A program made the translations under genes and the position numbers. 64,000 nucleotides of DNA from Marinobacter guineae (GTDB taxonomy: Bacteria; Pseudomonadota; Gammaproteobacteria; Pseudomonadales; Oleiphilaceae): contig NZ_KZ319339.1 of the NCBI RefSeq assembly GCF_002744735.1, positions 930,001 to 994,000 of the forward strand, read 5' to 3'. Of this stretch, positions 15,183 to 24,726 are shown in pieces (positions within the stretch are counted from its first letter, which is position 1; every line of letters begins with the position of its first letter). The notes beneath the pieces are model-generated. The model was not told the DNA's origin. It saw only the letters and a list, made by a program, of their open reading frames with translations, and made no database searches.

Positions 15183-17850
15183 CCTGAGTGCGGGATTTTA
15201 CTTCGAGCTTGGCGTTGATGCGCCGGGCGTGGGTTTTCACGGTATGCAGGGAAATGTGCAGTTTGTCGGCAATCTCCTGATTTGAAAGCCCCTTGGCGAT
15301 CAGCTCCAGTACGCCCTGCTCCCGCTCACTGATCGGTTCCGCCAGGGCTTCGACACCACTGGTCTGCGGTTTAATCTCGAAAAGATTTCCCAGGGCCTCC
15401 TTGAATGGGCCCTCCGGCAGCTGACCAAAGCCTTTCTCCATCAGATCCTGAAGCTCTCCCCGTAACTCCGAGAACGGACTGATAAAGTGCTCGCGAGCCG
15501 CTTCAATAACCACGGCTGTCAGAATCTTCTGGGCAACCACAAGACCTTTTTCATCCTGAACAATGACCGCTTCGAGCAACCGCATGTGCAGCTCAACCCC
15601 CCAGGGGATCGTGCCCTCGTAGCGTTCACGAATGCCCTGCAGGGTTTCCCGGGCGCGGATCAGGTCACCGCGGGCCAGATCAATCCGAACCTGCAGACAA
15701 TCCAGCAGGCCCGGCATCATCGGGAACAGTTCCGGCACACAGCCCGCCTCCCGGTAGGGCGCCAGCTTGCTGACCGCCTGATCGGCGCTATCGATCTGAT
15801 TCTGGGCCAGCCAGCAACTGGCCTTGAGGGCCTCAAGAACCGGAACGAACAGAGATTCATCCACCTGCCAGGAATGCATGGTGCGCTCGGCCCGGCCAAT
15901 CCAGACAAAAGCGTCTTCCAGCCGGCCCTGGGCCCTGCACATCAGCACCCGAATGGTCATCGCCAGCAGCAGGCCCAGATCCCGGGTCTGTTCGGCATGC
16001 CGACCACAGGTTACCAACAGCCGGTCGGCTTCCGCTTCCCGGCCCTGGTGCCAGAGCACCAATACCAGGTTCAATTGAAGCCGGGTTTCACCAATCCGTG
16101 CCGGCCGGGCCAGCTCCTGCATGGCAGTATCCAGGCCGGTGCGCAGTAATTGCTCGGCGTGTTTAAGAGCGCCTTTGCCCAGTTCGATGCGGGCATGGGC
16201 ATAGACGGCCAGTGCTTCCGAGCCGGAATCCCCCGCTTCCCGGGCCAGCCGTGCCGCGGCCCGGTTGGCTTCCCGGGCTTCCTGGAAGCGACCGGCCGCG
16301 CACAGGGCACTGGAACGCACCATCTGCGTCACCAGTTGCCCCTGGGTACTGAGTTCACCTTCTGCAAGTGCCCTGTCGGCCATTTCCAGTGCCGGGGCCA
16401 CGCTGCCCTCACCCCTGAGAATAAACGCCTTGAGAGCACAGATCCGTGCCGCGTGCTCTTCCCGATCGGACTCCGGCAGGCCTTCAATGAGGGCTCTGGC
16501 CTGACGGAACTGCCCGCCAATGGCATGAACCCAGCTGTAGACAATTCGCAGGCGGGCACTGCGCTCAAGCAACTGGGCTGGCAGGCTCTTGCGAAGTCTG
16601 AGCAGTGACGCCGTGTCCTGCCCCAGCAGCAAGGCTTCGGAGCCCTCGGAGGCGATTCGGATCACTTCGTCAGCATCCCCCGCCAGCAGGGCGTATTTGA
16701 GGGCTTCCGGGAACTGATCCCGCACACCAAACCAGCGGCTGGCCTGAAGCATCCGCTCGGCGTAGCCTGCCATCATGGGGGTTCTGAGCCATTCCTGCAT
16801 CAGCGGGTTAAGCCGGTACCACCGCCCCCGGCCGGGCAGGGACTTGAGAGGAAGACCTCGATCAACGGCCTGGGAGGGAACGAAACCGGTGTCCGGCAAC
16901 AGCGACTCAAGGGCCAGGAACAGTTCATCGGAACACAGCTCCAACTCGGCAATACCCCGCAGGGATCGAAGCTGGCCGGGCGTAAGACCACCCAGTACCG
17001 ATTCTTTCAGGAACCGTTCCACTCCCGCCGTTTCCTGTATCGGTTTTCTCTCCGGATTCCGGGACACTTCACGACGATAAAGCGCCAGTGGCGTTGCCCA
17101 GCCTTCGGTGATGTCATACAGCTTGTCTACGGCCACGCTGGTCAGCTGGCTTCCTGCCATGGCCGGCTGGAAGAATTCGAAGGTTTCTGAGCGTGAGAAT
17201 TCCAGTGCTTCGGAGCCAATTCGGGTAAACCGGTTTTCAAGCTCGAGACCGTGGGTTTCGAAAGGCAGTGCCTTGCGGGAAATGAGTACGATCGAGGAGC
17301 CGGCCGGAAAATCTGCAACCAGTTGTTGCAGCAGTTCGACTACGGCCGGGTTGCCGAGATTCTGCAGGTTGTCCAAAACCAGGATCCGTGGCTGCTCCGC
17401 GCTCTTGTGGGCCAGCGCCACCTGCATCATCGCCAGGGTGTCTGAGAAGGTCGCGCCACCCTGGCGGCCCTGCTCTGGAGTCTCGGGCAGATCCAGGGCA
17501 ATGGCGAGCAGTGTCAGAAAGCGTGATGGTGCGTTGTCCTGGGCATTCAGCGCAATCCAGCGGGCCTGATCGCTCGACACACCGGAACCACCAAGTGCGC
17601 TGACCACGGCATGGGATTTGCCGTAACCACAAGGCGCCTCAATAAACAGAACACTGCTGGAGTTCAGCGCTTCGGCTATCTTGCTGTCGAGCTTCGGCCG
17701 TGCCATTGAATCCGGCGGCACGGCAGGAACCTGCACCCTTTGCCTGAGCAGGCCCCTGACCAGTTCACCCCGCTGAAGACCACTGTTTGCTGACTGGAAT
17801 TCATCATTGGCTGCACAGCCATCATTGAATGGTTTCACGCACTGCCCCAT
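15148..17850 (-). CDS. MalT-like large LuxR-family transcriptional activator
   Basis: The 900-residue regulator belongs to the ATP-dependent LAL/MalT class. A Walker A region is visible at IEAPCGYGKSHAVV, a Walker B-like segment at PRILVLDNLQN, then a long helical, TPR-like region, and a C-terminal LuxR helix-turn-helix (about 835-900: LIAKGLSNQEIADKL and HISLHTVKTHARRIN). Such proteins activate catabolic operons when ATP and an inducer are bound. It lies just downstream of the DUF1329/DUF1302 genes in the same orientation and is the obvious candidate regulator for them. A terminator (18013-18050) separates the transcripts. Confidence 0.92.
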   Translation of the reverse strand: MGQCVKPFNDGCAANDEFQSANSGLQRGELVRGLLRQRVQVPAVPPDSMARPKLDSKIAEALNSSSVLFIEAPCGYGKSHAVVSALGGSGVSSDQARWIALNAQDNAPSRFLTLLAIALDLPETPEQGRQGGATFSDTLAMMQVALAHKSAEQPRILVLDNLQNLGNPAVVELLQQLVADFPAGSSIVLISRKALPFETHGLELENRFTRIGSEALEFSRSETFEFFQPAMAGSQLTSVAVDKLYDITEGWATPLALYRREVSRNPERKPIQETAGVERFLKESVLGGLTPGQLRSLRGIAELELCSDELFLALESLLPDTGFVPSQAVDRGLPLKSLPGRGRWYRLNPLMQEWLRTPMMAGYAERMLQASRWFGVRDQFPEALKYALLAGDADEVIRIASEGSEALLLGQDTASLLRLRKSLPAQLLERSARLRIVYSWVHAIGGQFRQARALIEGLPESDREEHAARICALKAFILRGEGSVAPALEMADRALAEGELSTQGQLVTQMVRSSALCAAGRFQEAREANRAAARLAREAGDSGSEALAVYAHARIELGKGALKHAEQLLRTGLDTAMQELARPARIGETRLQLNLVLVLWHQGREAEADRLLVTCGRHAEQTRDLGLLLAMTIRVLMCRAQGRLEDAFVWIGRAERTMHSWQVDESLFVPVLEALKASCWLAQNQIDSADQAVSKLAPYREAGCVPELFPMMPGLLDCLQVRIDLARGDLIRARETLQGIRERYEGTIPWGVELHMRLLEAVIVQDEKGLVVAQKILTAVVIEAAREHFISPFSELRGELQDLMEKGFGQLPEGPFKEALGNLFEIKPQTSGVEALAEPISEREQGVLELIAKGLSNQEIADKLHISLHTVKTHARRINAKLEVKSRTQAIVRARELGLL

Positions 17851-18012
17851 TTAAATCCGGCCTGAACTGCCTAATACCGCCGGAAAAGTGGATCTTTGCA
17901 CTGACTTTTGAGCGGCGACCGGCATCGGGTACGCCTTTAGTATGAGAAGAAGGTTAAACCAATTGAGGGGCGGGCTGCAAAATTTTGACGTAAAAGGATT
18001 TTATGGCGTGTT

Positions 18013-18050
18013 AAAAAAACGGCGGACCCGAAGGCCCGCCGTTCTTTTTT
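18013..18050 (-). terminator. intrinsic terminator after the DUF1329 gene
   Basis: On the minus strand, AACGGCGGGCC and a near-complementary GGTCCGCCGTT form a long GC stem around TTCG, followed by seven T. It is 15 bases after the DUF1329 stop codon. An A run at the other end makes it potentially bidirectional. Confidence 0.9.
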
Positions 18051-18065
18051 GCTTTGAGCTTGCGC

Positions 18066-19427
18066 TTACCGGGTACCGGCACGGCGCAGTGCTGCCGGCG
18101 TGTAGTCCCTGGAGCGACGCTCGACACCAAACTCATATGGGTTTTCTTCTTCGTTAGTCAGGCCAAGTGCCAGATAACGACCAGAAAGCAAATCATACAG
18201 TGTCTCTATGGCATACCAGGGCACGTTCTGGTCATAGAACTGCATGTTGTGGGCTTCAGCAACACGCCAGAGCTCGCCACGACCGTCGTAGTGGTCGATT
18301 ACCGAGGCCTGCCAGGAATCTTCATCGATGTAGAAGTCACGCTGGGCATAGATGTGACGCTCACCCTCTTTCAGGGTTGCACGCACGTGCCATACACGAT
18401 GCAGTTCATAGCGGGTGAAATCCTGATTGATATGGCCAGCCTTGATAATCTGATCATAGGTCAGGCTCGGGTCAACCAGCTTGTAGGAGTTGTACGGAAG
18501 GTACATTTCCTTCTTGCCGACCAGCTCCCAGTCGTAACGATCCGGTGCGCCGTTAAACATGTCGAAGTTATCAGAGGTACGCATACCGTCTGCGGCTGTA
18601 CCCGGTCCGTCGTAGGCTACCTGGGGCGCACGGCGAACGCGCCGCTGACCCGCGTTATAAACCCACGCACGACGTGGCTCTGCAACCTGATCAATGGTTT
18701 CGTGAACCAGCAAGACGTTACCCGCCAGACGGGCTGGCCCGGTAATGGCCTGCTTGAAGTAGAACAGGACGTTCGGATCATCTCCTGGCGAGTAATCCGC
18801 CAGGTAGGTGCGCCAGGTCAGCTCGTCCTGAAATTTCACAACGGAGAAATCGCCGTTCTCGGTCGGGGTCACCTGACCGACGTTACGCTGCACGGAACCA
18901 CCGCGGTAGCGGGTAATGTGGTTCCAGATAATTTCCAGGCCGTTCTGAGGGATCGGGAAGGGAGTAGCAGACTGGTAGTTGCCCAGGCCATTACCATCCT
19001 TGATCAGCTCTACGGTGGTTGCATTCTCAACGGTCTGCTCCATGACTTCCTGCGGATAGGCGGCAGAACGGTGGGTTTCATACACCGGCATGAAGTAGTC
19101 GTCGTAACGCTTGATCATGGCAACCTGACCCGGGGACAGTTTGTCTTTGTACTGATCAACGTTGCTCTGGTCGATGGTGAACTTCGGCTCTTCGTTGGGG
19201 TACGGATTCACGTAGATGCCGTCACCCTTGTAGTTGGCCGGAGGGGTGGTCAGGCCACCGGTCCACGGGGGGATTTCACCACCATTGCCGGCTTTCTCTG
19301 CACCCATCGGGGTCAGCGAATTGCCCAGCTTGGCCGCTTCTTCAGCAGAAACCGCACCCCAGGCCTGGCCGGCAAACATGCTCGCTGCCAGAACGCCTGT
19401 GGCCAGTAGTTTCTTGTTCAGTTTCAT
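18066..19427 (-). CDS. DUF1329 family secreted protein
   Basis: A 453-residue protein with a clean signal peptide (LLATGVLAASMFAGQAWG, cleavage near residue 24-25) and the DUF1329 (PF07044) fold pattern, including EEAAKLGNSLTPMGAEKAGN at the mature start and FYIDEDSWQASVIDHYDGRG near the end. DUF1329 proteins have a LolA/LolB-like beta fold and are usually encoded next to DUF1302 proteins, as here (33 bases downstream of it). The pair is commonly found near genes for hydrophobic substrate or ester metabolism. A periplasmic lipid-handling role is inference. Confidence 0.9.
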   Translation of the reverse strand: MKLNKKLLATGVLAASMFAGQAWGAVSAEEAAKLGNSLTPMGAEKAGNGGEIPPWTGGLTTPPANYKGDGIYVNPYPNEEPKFTIDQSNVDQYKDKLSPGQVAMIKRYDDYFMPVYETHRSAAYPQEVMEQTVENATTVELIKDGNGLGNYQSATPFPIPQNGLEIIWNHITRYRGGSVQRNVGQVTPTENGDFSVVKFQDELTWRTYLADYSPGDDPNVLFYFKQAITGPARLAGNVLLVHETIDQVAEPRRAWVYNAGQRRVRRAPQVAYDGPGTAADGMRTSDNFDMFNGAPDRYDWELVGKKEMYLPYNSYKLVDPSLTYDQIIKAGHINQDFTRYELHRVWHVRATLKEGERHIYAQRDFYIDEDSWQASVIDHYDGRGELWRVAEAHNMQFYDQNVPWYAIETLYDLLSGRYLALGLTNEEENPYEFGVERRSRDYTPAALRRAGTR

Positions 19428-19460
19428 TTAAATTCCCTCATTAAACGAATTTTTGCCGGT

Positions 19461-21314
19461 TCAGAATGAGTAGGAAACACTTGCACTCACGAAATCGCGG
19501 TCAGTCAACTCGTTATACGGCTTGCCGCCGAAAAAGTTTGTATAGCCGATTTCACCGGTAATCTTGTTCTGGTACACCGCCTCCACGGACAGGCCGATAG
19601 CCTTGCTACCCTCGTTGAAGGCGCCGCCTGGCTGCGGGCTGTAACCCTCGACGTCGTGGCTCCAGGCCAGTTGCGGTGACAGATTAACACCCGCAAGCGC
19701 GTTCGGGTAACTCCATACCAGCCGGGTACGGTAACCCCAGGAGAAGTCGGTTGTGAAGCCTTCGTTGTTACAATAGTTGGTATTGATGTTCACACCCAGC
19801 GCACAGGCATCAAGACCGCCAGCGCTCGGAATCGTTCCCACACCGAAAGTACCTGAACGGCCATAACGAGCCTCATCGTAATCTGGCAGGTCGTGCACGT
19901 AGGTCGCGCCGAATTCTGTGATCAGGGAGAGACGGCTTGCGCCCATAACCTGGTCAAAGAACTTGATCAGTGTGAACTGAGCCTGCGACACGCCGTACTC
20001 GTCGTAACCTTTGACTTTGGAACCCGGGGGGATTTCACCGCCAAACTCTTCTTTTCTGCGCTGCTCAAGAAGACTTACGTCGGTGCCGTCAACCGGGTTA
20101 TCCAGCTGAATACCCCCGTAGATCAGCTCGAACGCGTTCCACTGCAGGGGCAGCTTGTCACGATAGGAGTATTCCGCACCCAATGACCAGCCGCCTGGGG
20201 TGGTGGTGTTGATGCTGATGCCGTAGAGGTTGATATTCTCCGGGTACTCAATGAAGTAGGAGGGGAACTGCTCACCGGTATCCTTCACTGTGCCGCTCAC
20301 GTAAGGCAGGCGGCTGTTGTACTTGATGTAGTAGAAGCCAAGCTCGGAGTCATTCAGGGCCGGCACGTACCAGCGCATGGCGACACCAAACTGGTCTTTG
20401 GAATCGGCTTCGTTGTCGCCCAGGCGTGGCGCGATAAAACCCTGAGCCAGTGCCTGGGAGTCCGGCAACTGGCCGGCAAGCAGAACCGGGCCACAGCCGT
20501 CGGCGGCGAAATCGTTGGTGGAGAAGAAGGTGCCACAGTCGTCAGGGCGAATGGGTTCCCAATCGGCCTGTACGAAGGTTTCCAGCGTGATGTTCTCGGT
20601 CACACCGGCAGACATATAGAACATTTCAACCGGCAGAAGGGCGTCTTTCAGCTCTGAGCCCGGCGCCCGGAAAGCCGGAACGTCGACCGGGTTAATAACG
20701 TTGATACCGCCCTGGATGAAGGTACTCTCACCCCAGCTCACCACCTGTTTGCCGTAGCGGAGACTGACGGGAACGTTGCCAAAATACCAGTCCGAGAATA
20801 TGTAGGCGTCGAGAATTTCCCCGCCTGAAGCGTTGTCTTTGGCGTCGTCATTCAGTTCACGGCGCTGACCGACGTAATCAACGGCACGGCCTTCGTCTTT
20901 CAATTCAAAGTCGTACCAGTAGCGGCCCCGGAGCAGACCACCAACACGGGTAAGGTAGGCGCTGTCGACGTCGTAAGTGAGGTAAAGTTCACTGTTACCC
21001 TTGACGATTTTGGAGTAGGTGTCGCCAGACTCGAAGTTCAGGTTGCCGTCGTCGTAGTTGTTGGTGGAGGCCCCGATATTCGCGAGTGAGCCGCCTGGAG
21101 CATACTCCGGGCCAAGGTTACCCTGGGCGATGAGGCGTTTGTCGCGATCTTCGACTCGCCAACCGACACCGGCGGACAGCGTGGTGTTGAACTGGGCTTC
21201 CACATCTCCCACGTAAAACGAATAGGCGGCTGCCTGACCGGACATTCCGGCTGCAACGGCCACGGCCAGCGGTACTTTGGTCCAACGCTGCCATTGGTAT
21301 GTTTTTCTTGTCAT
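19461..21314 (-). CDS. DUF1302 family outer-membrane protein
   Basis: From the chosen ATG (21314) the protein is 617 residues with a 30-residue signal (KVPLAVAVAAGMSGQAAAYS). The mature protein opens YVGDVEAQFNTTLSAGVGWR, shows repeated beta strands, and ends DFVSASVSYSF with the terminal Phe of outer-membrane barrels. This is the DUF1302 (PF06980) pattern. An in-frame GTG at 21368 would add 18 residues but has no ribosome binding site. It probably forms an operon with the DUF1329 gene. Transport of a hydrophobic compound is plausible but unproven. Confidence 0.9.
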   Translation of the reverse strand: MTRKTYQWQRWTKVPLAVAVAAGMSGQAAAYSFYVGDVEAQFNTTLSAGVGWRVEDRDKRLIAQGNLGPEYAPGGSLANIGASTNNYDDGNLNFESGDTYSKIVKGNSELYLTYDVDSAYLTRVGGLLRGRYWYDFELKDEGRAVDYVGQRRELNDDAKDNASGGEILDAYIFSDWYFGNVPVSLRYGKQVVSWGESTFIQGGINVINPVDVPAFRAPGSELKDALLPVEMFYMSAGVTENITLETFVQADWEPIRPDDCGTFFSTNDFAADGCGPVLLAGQLPDSQALAQGFIAPRLGDNEADSKDQFGVAMRWYVPALNDSELGFYYIKYNSRLPYVSGTVKDTGEQFPSYFIEYPENINLYGISINTTTPGGWSLGAEYSYRDKLPLQWNAFELIYGGIQLDNPVDGTDVSLLEQRRKEEFGGEIPPGSKVKGYDEYGVSQAQFTLIKFFDQVMGASRLSLITEFGATYVHDLPDYDEARYGRSGTFGVGTIPSAGGLDACALGVNINTNYCNNEGFTTDFSWGYRTRLVWSYPNALAGVNLSPQLAWSHDVEGYSPQPGGAFNEGSKAIGLSVEAVYQNKITGEIGYTNFFGGKPYNELTDRDFVSASVSYSF

Positions 21315-21525
21315 TGGAAGGCTACTCCATTGTTGTTCTGAGTCGCTGCTCTGATTATTGGTGTTCACGATGTATTGGAGGCTTCGTGCACAGTGCTCGT
21401 GATGTTGGCACTATAGCTAACGCCTTCGGGCGCTTTGATCAGTCAAAAGTATGATTTTGCTCTCACACCTCTATTACCGCCGGGTTTCGTCGCACAGAAT
21501 CACTATAGACAACAATTTTGGATGC

Positions 21526-21552
21526 AACCACCTTGGTTTTGGTGGTTTTTTA
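21526..21552 (+). terminator. plus-strand intrinsic terminator overlapping the thiolase 3' end
   Basis: On the plus strand AACCACC and GGTGGTT form a hairpin followed by TTTTTT. The T run faces into the thiolase gene, opposite to its transcription. It would stop plus-strand (antisense) transcription coming from the DUF1302 promoter region. On the minus strand the same hairpin has no T run. Confidence 0.55.
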
Positions 21553-22734
21553 GAGCATCTCGATAGCCATGGCCGTAGCTTCACCACCACCGATGCAGAG
21601 GGCTGCGATGCCTTTCTTTTTGCCGTAACGCTGAAGGGCGTACATCAGAGTAACCAGCAGCCGGGATCCGGTGGAGCCGACGGGGTGACCCTGGGCGCAG
21701 GCACCGCCGTGAATGTTGACTTTTTCGGGATCCAGGCCGAGTTCGCGGATGGGCATCATGGCGACCATGGCGAAGGCTTCGTTTATTTCGAACAGGTCGA
21801 CGTCTTCCTTGCTCCAGCCGGTTTTGCCGAACAGGGTTTCGATGGCGCCAACCGGGGCGCAGGTGAACTCGGAGGGATGCTGGGACTGGGTGCTGTGGCC
21901 GACGATTCGGGCCAGGGGCTTGATACCGCGTTTTTCGGCTTCGGATTCACGCATCAGGACCAGTGCGGAGGCGCCGTCTGAGATGGAAGAGGCGTTGGCT
22001 GCGGTTACGGTGCCATCTTTGGAGAAGGCCGGGCGGAGGCTCGGGATCTTGTCGATGTTGGCGTTGTGGGGTTGTTCATCATCTTCGACAACGACTTCGC
22101 CTTTGCGGGTTTTCACGGTGACCGGGATGATTTCGTCCTTCAGCAGGCCCGCTTCGATGGCTTTCTTGGCCCGGGTCAGCGAGGTAATGGCATATTCATC
22201 CATTTCTTCACGGGTGTAGCCTTTCCTGTCTGCCATTTCCTGGGCAAAGGCGCCCATCAGGCGGCCGGTTTCGGCGTCTTCGAGGCCGTCGAGGAACATG
22301 TGGTCCTGGGGCGCCTGGCCCGGGCCCATGCGATAGCCAGTGCGGACGCCCTGAAGGATGTACGGGGCGTTGGACATGCTTTCCATGCCGCCGGCAACCA
22401 TGATGTCGTTGCTGCCGGCCTTGATCAGGTCGTGGGCGAACATGGCGGCTTTCATGCCGGAGCCGCAGAGCTTGTTGATGGTGGTGGCACCGGTGTTATC
22501 CGGCAGGCCGGCCTTGCGCATGGCCTGGCGAGCAGGGCCCTGTTTGAGGCCGGCGGGGAGCACGTTGCCCATGATGACTTCCTGCACATCCGCAGGTTGC
22601 AGGCCAGCGCGTTTTACGGCCTCGGCGATGGTGAGGGCGCCCAGGTCGGTGGCACTGACATCGGCCAGACTGCCCTGGAAGCCGCCCATGGGGGTACGGG
22701 CACCGCTTACGATTACTACGCTGTCTGTGCTCAT
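21550..22734 (-). CDS. acetyl-CoA C-acetyltransferase (thiolase)
   Basis: A 394-residue type II thiolase with all catalytic residues: Cys90 in NKLCGSGMK, His350 in GACAQGHPVGSTGS, and Cys380 in ALCIGGGEA. It interconverts two acetyl-CoA with acetoacetyl-CoA and may serve short-chain fatty acid turnover, polyhydroxyalkanoate synthesis or isoprenoid entry. The ATG at 22734 follows an AAGAGAGA ribosome binding site; a longer frame has no such site. It lies upstream of the DUF1302 gene with 180 bp between, so cotranscription is uncertain. Confidence 0.93.
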   Translation of the reverse strand: MSTDSVVIVSGARTPMGGFQGSLADVSATDLGALTIAEAVKRAGLQPADVQEVIMGNVLPAGLKQGPARQAMRKAGLPDNTGATTINKLCGSGMKAAMFAHDLIKAGSNDIMVAGGMESMSNAPYILQGVRTGYRMGPGQAPQDHMFLDGLEDAETGRLMGAFAQEMADRKGYTREEMDEYAITSLTRAKKAIEAGLLKDEIIPVTVKTRKGEVVVEDDEQPHNANIDKIPSLRPAFSKDGTVTAANASSISDGASALVLMRESEAEKRGIKPLARIVGHSTQSQHPSEFTCAPVGAIETLFGKTGWSKEDVDLFEINEAFAMVAMMPIRELGLDPEKVNIHGGACAQGHPVGSTGSRLLVTLMYALQRYGKKKGIAALCIGGGEATAMAIEML

Positions 22735-22768
22735 TTCTGAATCTCTCTTTATTGGTTTTACTGATTTT

Positions 22769-22860
22769 GCCACGGACACTCACGGACGCTCACGGACGAA
22801 AAGAAAAAATTTCTTTTTGTCATCGGCTTTTGCATGCTTTTGTCCGTGAGCGTCCGTGGC
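22769..22860. repeat. tandem-plus-inverted repeat of a CACGGAC unit
   Basis: Three head-to-tail 10-bp copies (CACGGACACT, CACGGACGCT, CACGGACGAA; 22771-22800) are followed about 40 bases later by two copies in the opposite orientation (GTCCGTGAGCGTCCGTGG, 22842-22859). The pairing arm is 17-19 bp and can form in two registers. The loop includes AAAGAAAAAATTTCTTTT. It lies between the zapE stop and the thiolase start, so in the minus-strand message it would fold between the two genes. It is unrelated to the 28-bp-arm elements elsewhere in the window. Confidence 0.8.
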
Positions 22861-22893
22861 TAAAAAACATTCTCTTCCCCGACCAAATTATTG

Positions 22894-24027
22894 TCAGGGT
22901 TTATGCGGTGCTTCGAGGTATTCCCGGGACTGCATCTCCAGCAGGCGGGACTCGGTGCGCTCGAATTCGAAGCTCAGGCGACCGCCGGTGTAGAGTTCGG
23001 TGATGGGAGCGGCGGCGGAGATGATGACCTTGACGTTGCGGTCGTAAAATTCATCAACCATGTTAATGAAGCGCCTGGCCTGGTCGTCTTTTTCCTTGCC
23101 CAGCACCGGCACGTTGCTGACGATGATGGCGTGGAACTGGCGGGCCATTTCGATGTAGTCGTTCTGGCTGCGGGGGCCATCGCAGACGTCTTTGAAATCG
23201 AACCAGACCACGTCGTCTGCATGGGCCTGGGCCGGGATTTTGCGGCCGTTGATTTCCATGGTTTTACTGTGTTTTCCGGCTTCAACCGCCAGTCCATCAA
23301 AGCTCTTCCGGAGGCTAATATCCGCCTCTTCATCCAGCGGGGAATGGAACAGTTCTGCCTGCTCAAGGGTTCGCAACCGGTAATCCACGCCACCGTCGAC
23401 GTTGACCACATCGGTGTGCCTCTTGACCAGCTCAATGGCAGGCAGGAACCGGGCTCTCTGCAGGCCGTCCTTGTAGAGACCGTCCGGAACGATATTGGAC
23501 GTGCACACCAGGGTGACGCCACGGCTGAACAGTCCGTCCATCAGGGTGGCGAGGATCATGGCGTCGCCGATGTCCGACACAAAGAATTCGTCGAAGCAGA
23601 TAACCCGGGTCTCGTCTGCAAACTTTTTGGAAACCAGCTCCAGGGGGTTCTTCTCACCCTTGAGGGATTTGAGCTCGTTGTGGACACGCTGCATGAAGCG
23701 GTGAAAGTGAACCCGCATCTTGCGTTCGAAAGGCAGGGACTCGAAAAAGGTGTCCATCAGGTAGGTTTTACCGCGGCCGACCCCGCCCCAGAAATACAGG
23801 CCCTTGATCGGCTTTTCCCGACCTTTTTTCAGTTTGCGGCGCAGTTTGGTCATTGCCTTGTTACGATCACTTTCGGCTTCCACCAGTTTGTCGTAAAGTG
23901 ACTGAAGACGCTTTACGGCATCTTCCTGGGCCGGGTCCTTCTGAAAATCCGGGCGTTCAAGATCCTTCTGGTAACGTTGCCAAGGGGTCAGGGTCGCACT
24001 GTTTTCGGAGGACATCGAAGCTGTCAT
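22894..24027 (-). CDS. zapE: cell division ATPase ZapE (AFG1 family)
   Basis: ZapE is an AAA-type ATPase that joins the Z-ring late in division and is related to mitochondrial AFG1. Walker A is in GLYFWGGVGRGKTYLMD and Walker B in RVICFDEFFVSDIGDAM. The start is set at the ATG before TASMSSENSAT, giving 377 residues, the usual length; upstream in-frame sequence does not look like ZapE. The neighbouring zapG is also a division factor, on the opposite strand. Confidence 0.93.
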   Translation of the reverse strand: MTASMSSENSATLTPWQRYQKDLERPDFQKDPAQEDAVKRLQSLYDKLVEAESDRNKAMTKLRRKLKKGREKPIKGLYFWGGVGRGKTYLMDTFFESLPFERKMRVHFHRFMQRVHNELKSLKGEKNPLELVSKKFADETRVICFDEFFVSDIGDAMILATLMDGLFSRGVTLVCTSNIVPDGLYKDGLQRARFLPAIELVKRHTDVVNVDGGVDYRLRTLEQAELFHSPLDEEADISLRKSFDGLAVEAGKHSKTMEINGRKIPAQAHADDVVWFDFKDVCDGPRSQNDYIEMARQFHAIIVSNVPVLGKEKDDQARRFINMVDEFYDRNVKVIISAAAPITELYTGGRLSFEFERTESRLLEMQSREYLEAPHKP

Positions 24028-24222
24028 CAAGGTATTCCCGGAAGTTGGTCGTAAATTTGGGCGCCGTATTGTCTCGCATTTGGCGATTTTTCGCCACGTT
24101 GGGCGCCAGAGGAGCAATACGACGATTGGCGCAGGCCACAATCATGGGATGATGGAGCCCGGGGCGTTATACTCGTATAGCAGGGGCTTGGCTCACTTCT
24201 AGGAAAAAGGACGACACAGCAT

Positions 24223-24663
24223 ATGACAAACCTGATTCTGGCAGCGATTGCCGCATTGGTTGTTGGCATTGTCATCGGGGTATTTGTTGGCCGTTCCGGG
24301 CAGGGAACGACGCTTCGGCAGCGCCGGGCGGAACAGCAGATTGAGGAACTGAAAAGCGAGTACACGCGCTACCAGGCCCAGGTGAATGAGCATTTCATGG
24401 AATCGGCACATTTGCTGCGCCGGTTCAACGATGTCTACCGGGATGTAAACCAGCATCTGGCACGTGGTGCCAACCGTCTTTGCAATGATGAGGACTGGAT
24501 GGAGGAGTTGGCGCAGGAGACTTCGAAGAAGCGTCTGGAGGAGGTCCGCGAGGATGGCGTTGAGCCGCCGCGGGATTATGCTCCCAAGACCGATCCGAAG
24601 GATTCCGGGACGCTTGCTGAGGACTTCGGGCTCAAGAAGGGCGATAAAGCTCAGCAGGCTTGA
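24223..24663 (+). CDS. zapG: YhcB/ZapG inner-membrane division-associated protein
   Basis: A 146-residue DUF1043 protein: one N-terminal membrane helix (LILAAIAALVVGIVIGVFVG), then a coiled-coil segment (about 30-85) and a charged C-terminus. YhcB in E. coli affects cell division and envelope synthesis. It is transcribed alone, divergently from zapE, and ends 64 bases before repeat element 1. Confidence 0.9.
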   Translation: MTNLILAAIAALVVGIVIGVFVGRSGQGTTLRQRRAEQQIEELKSEYTRYQAQVNEHFMESAHLLRRFNDVYRDVNQHLARGANRLCNDEDWMEELAQETSKKRLEEVREDGVEPPRDYAPKTDPKDSGTLAEDFGLKKGDKAQQA

Positions 24664-24726
24664 TGGCTACCAGCCCGCCCGAAACTCGAAGTTTTGACCT
24701 TCTCTGGACTCAGAGTTTTGGTGCAG

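Noticed and set aside
18054..19409. Plus-strand open frame of 451 codons antisense to the DUF1329 gene
   Set aside because: The opposite strand encodes a complete secreted protein with a signal peptide and family match; the antisense frame has no such support.
22774..24027. Upstream extensions of thiolase (to 22779) and zapE (to 24141)
   Set aside because: Both extensions lack ribosome binding sites and do not resemble family N-termini; ATGs at 22734 and 24027 fit better.
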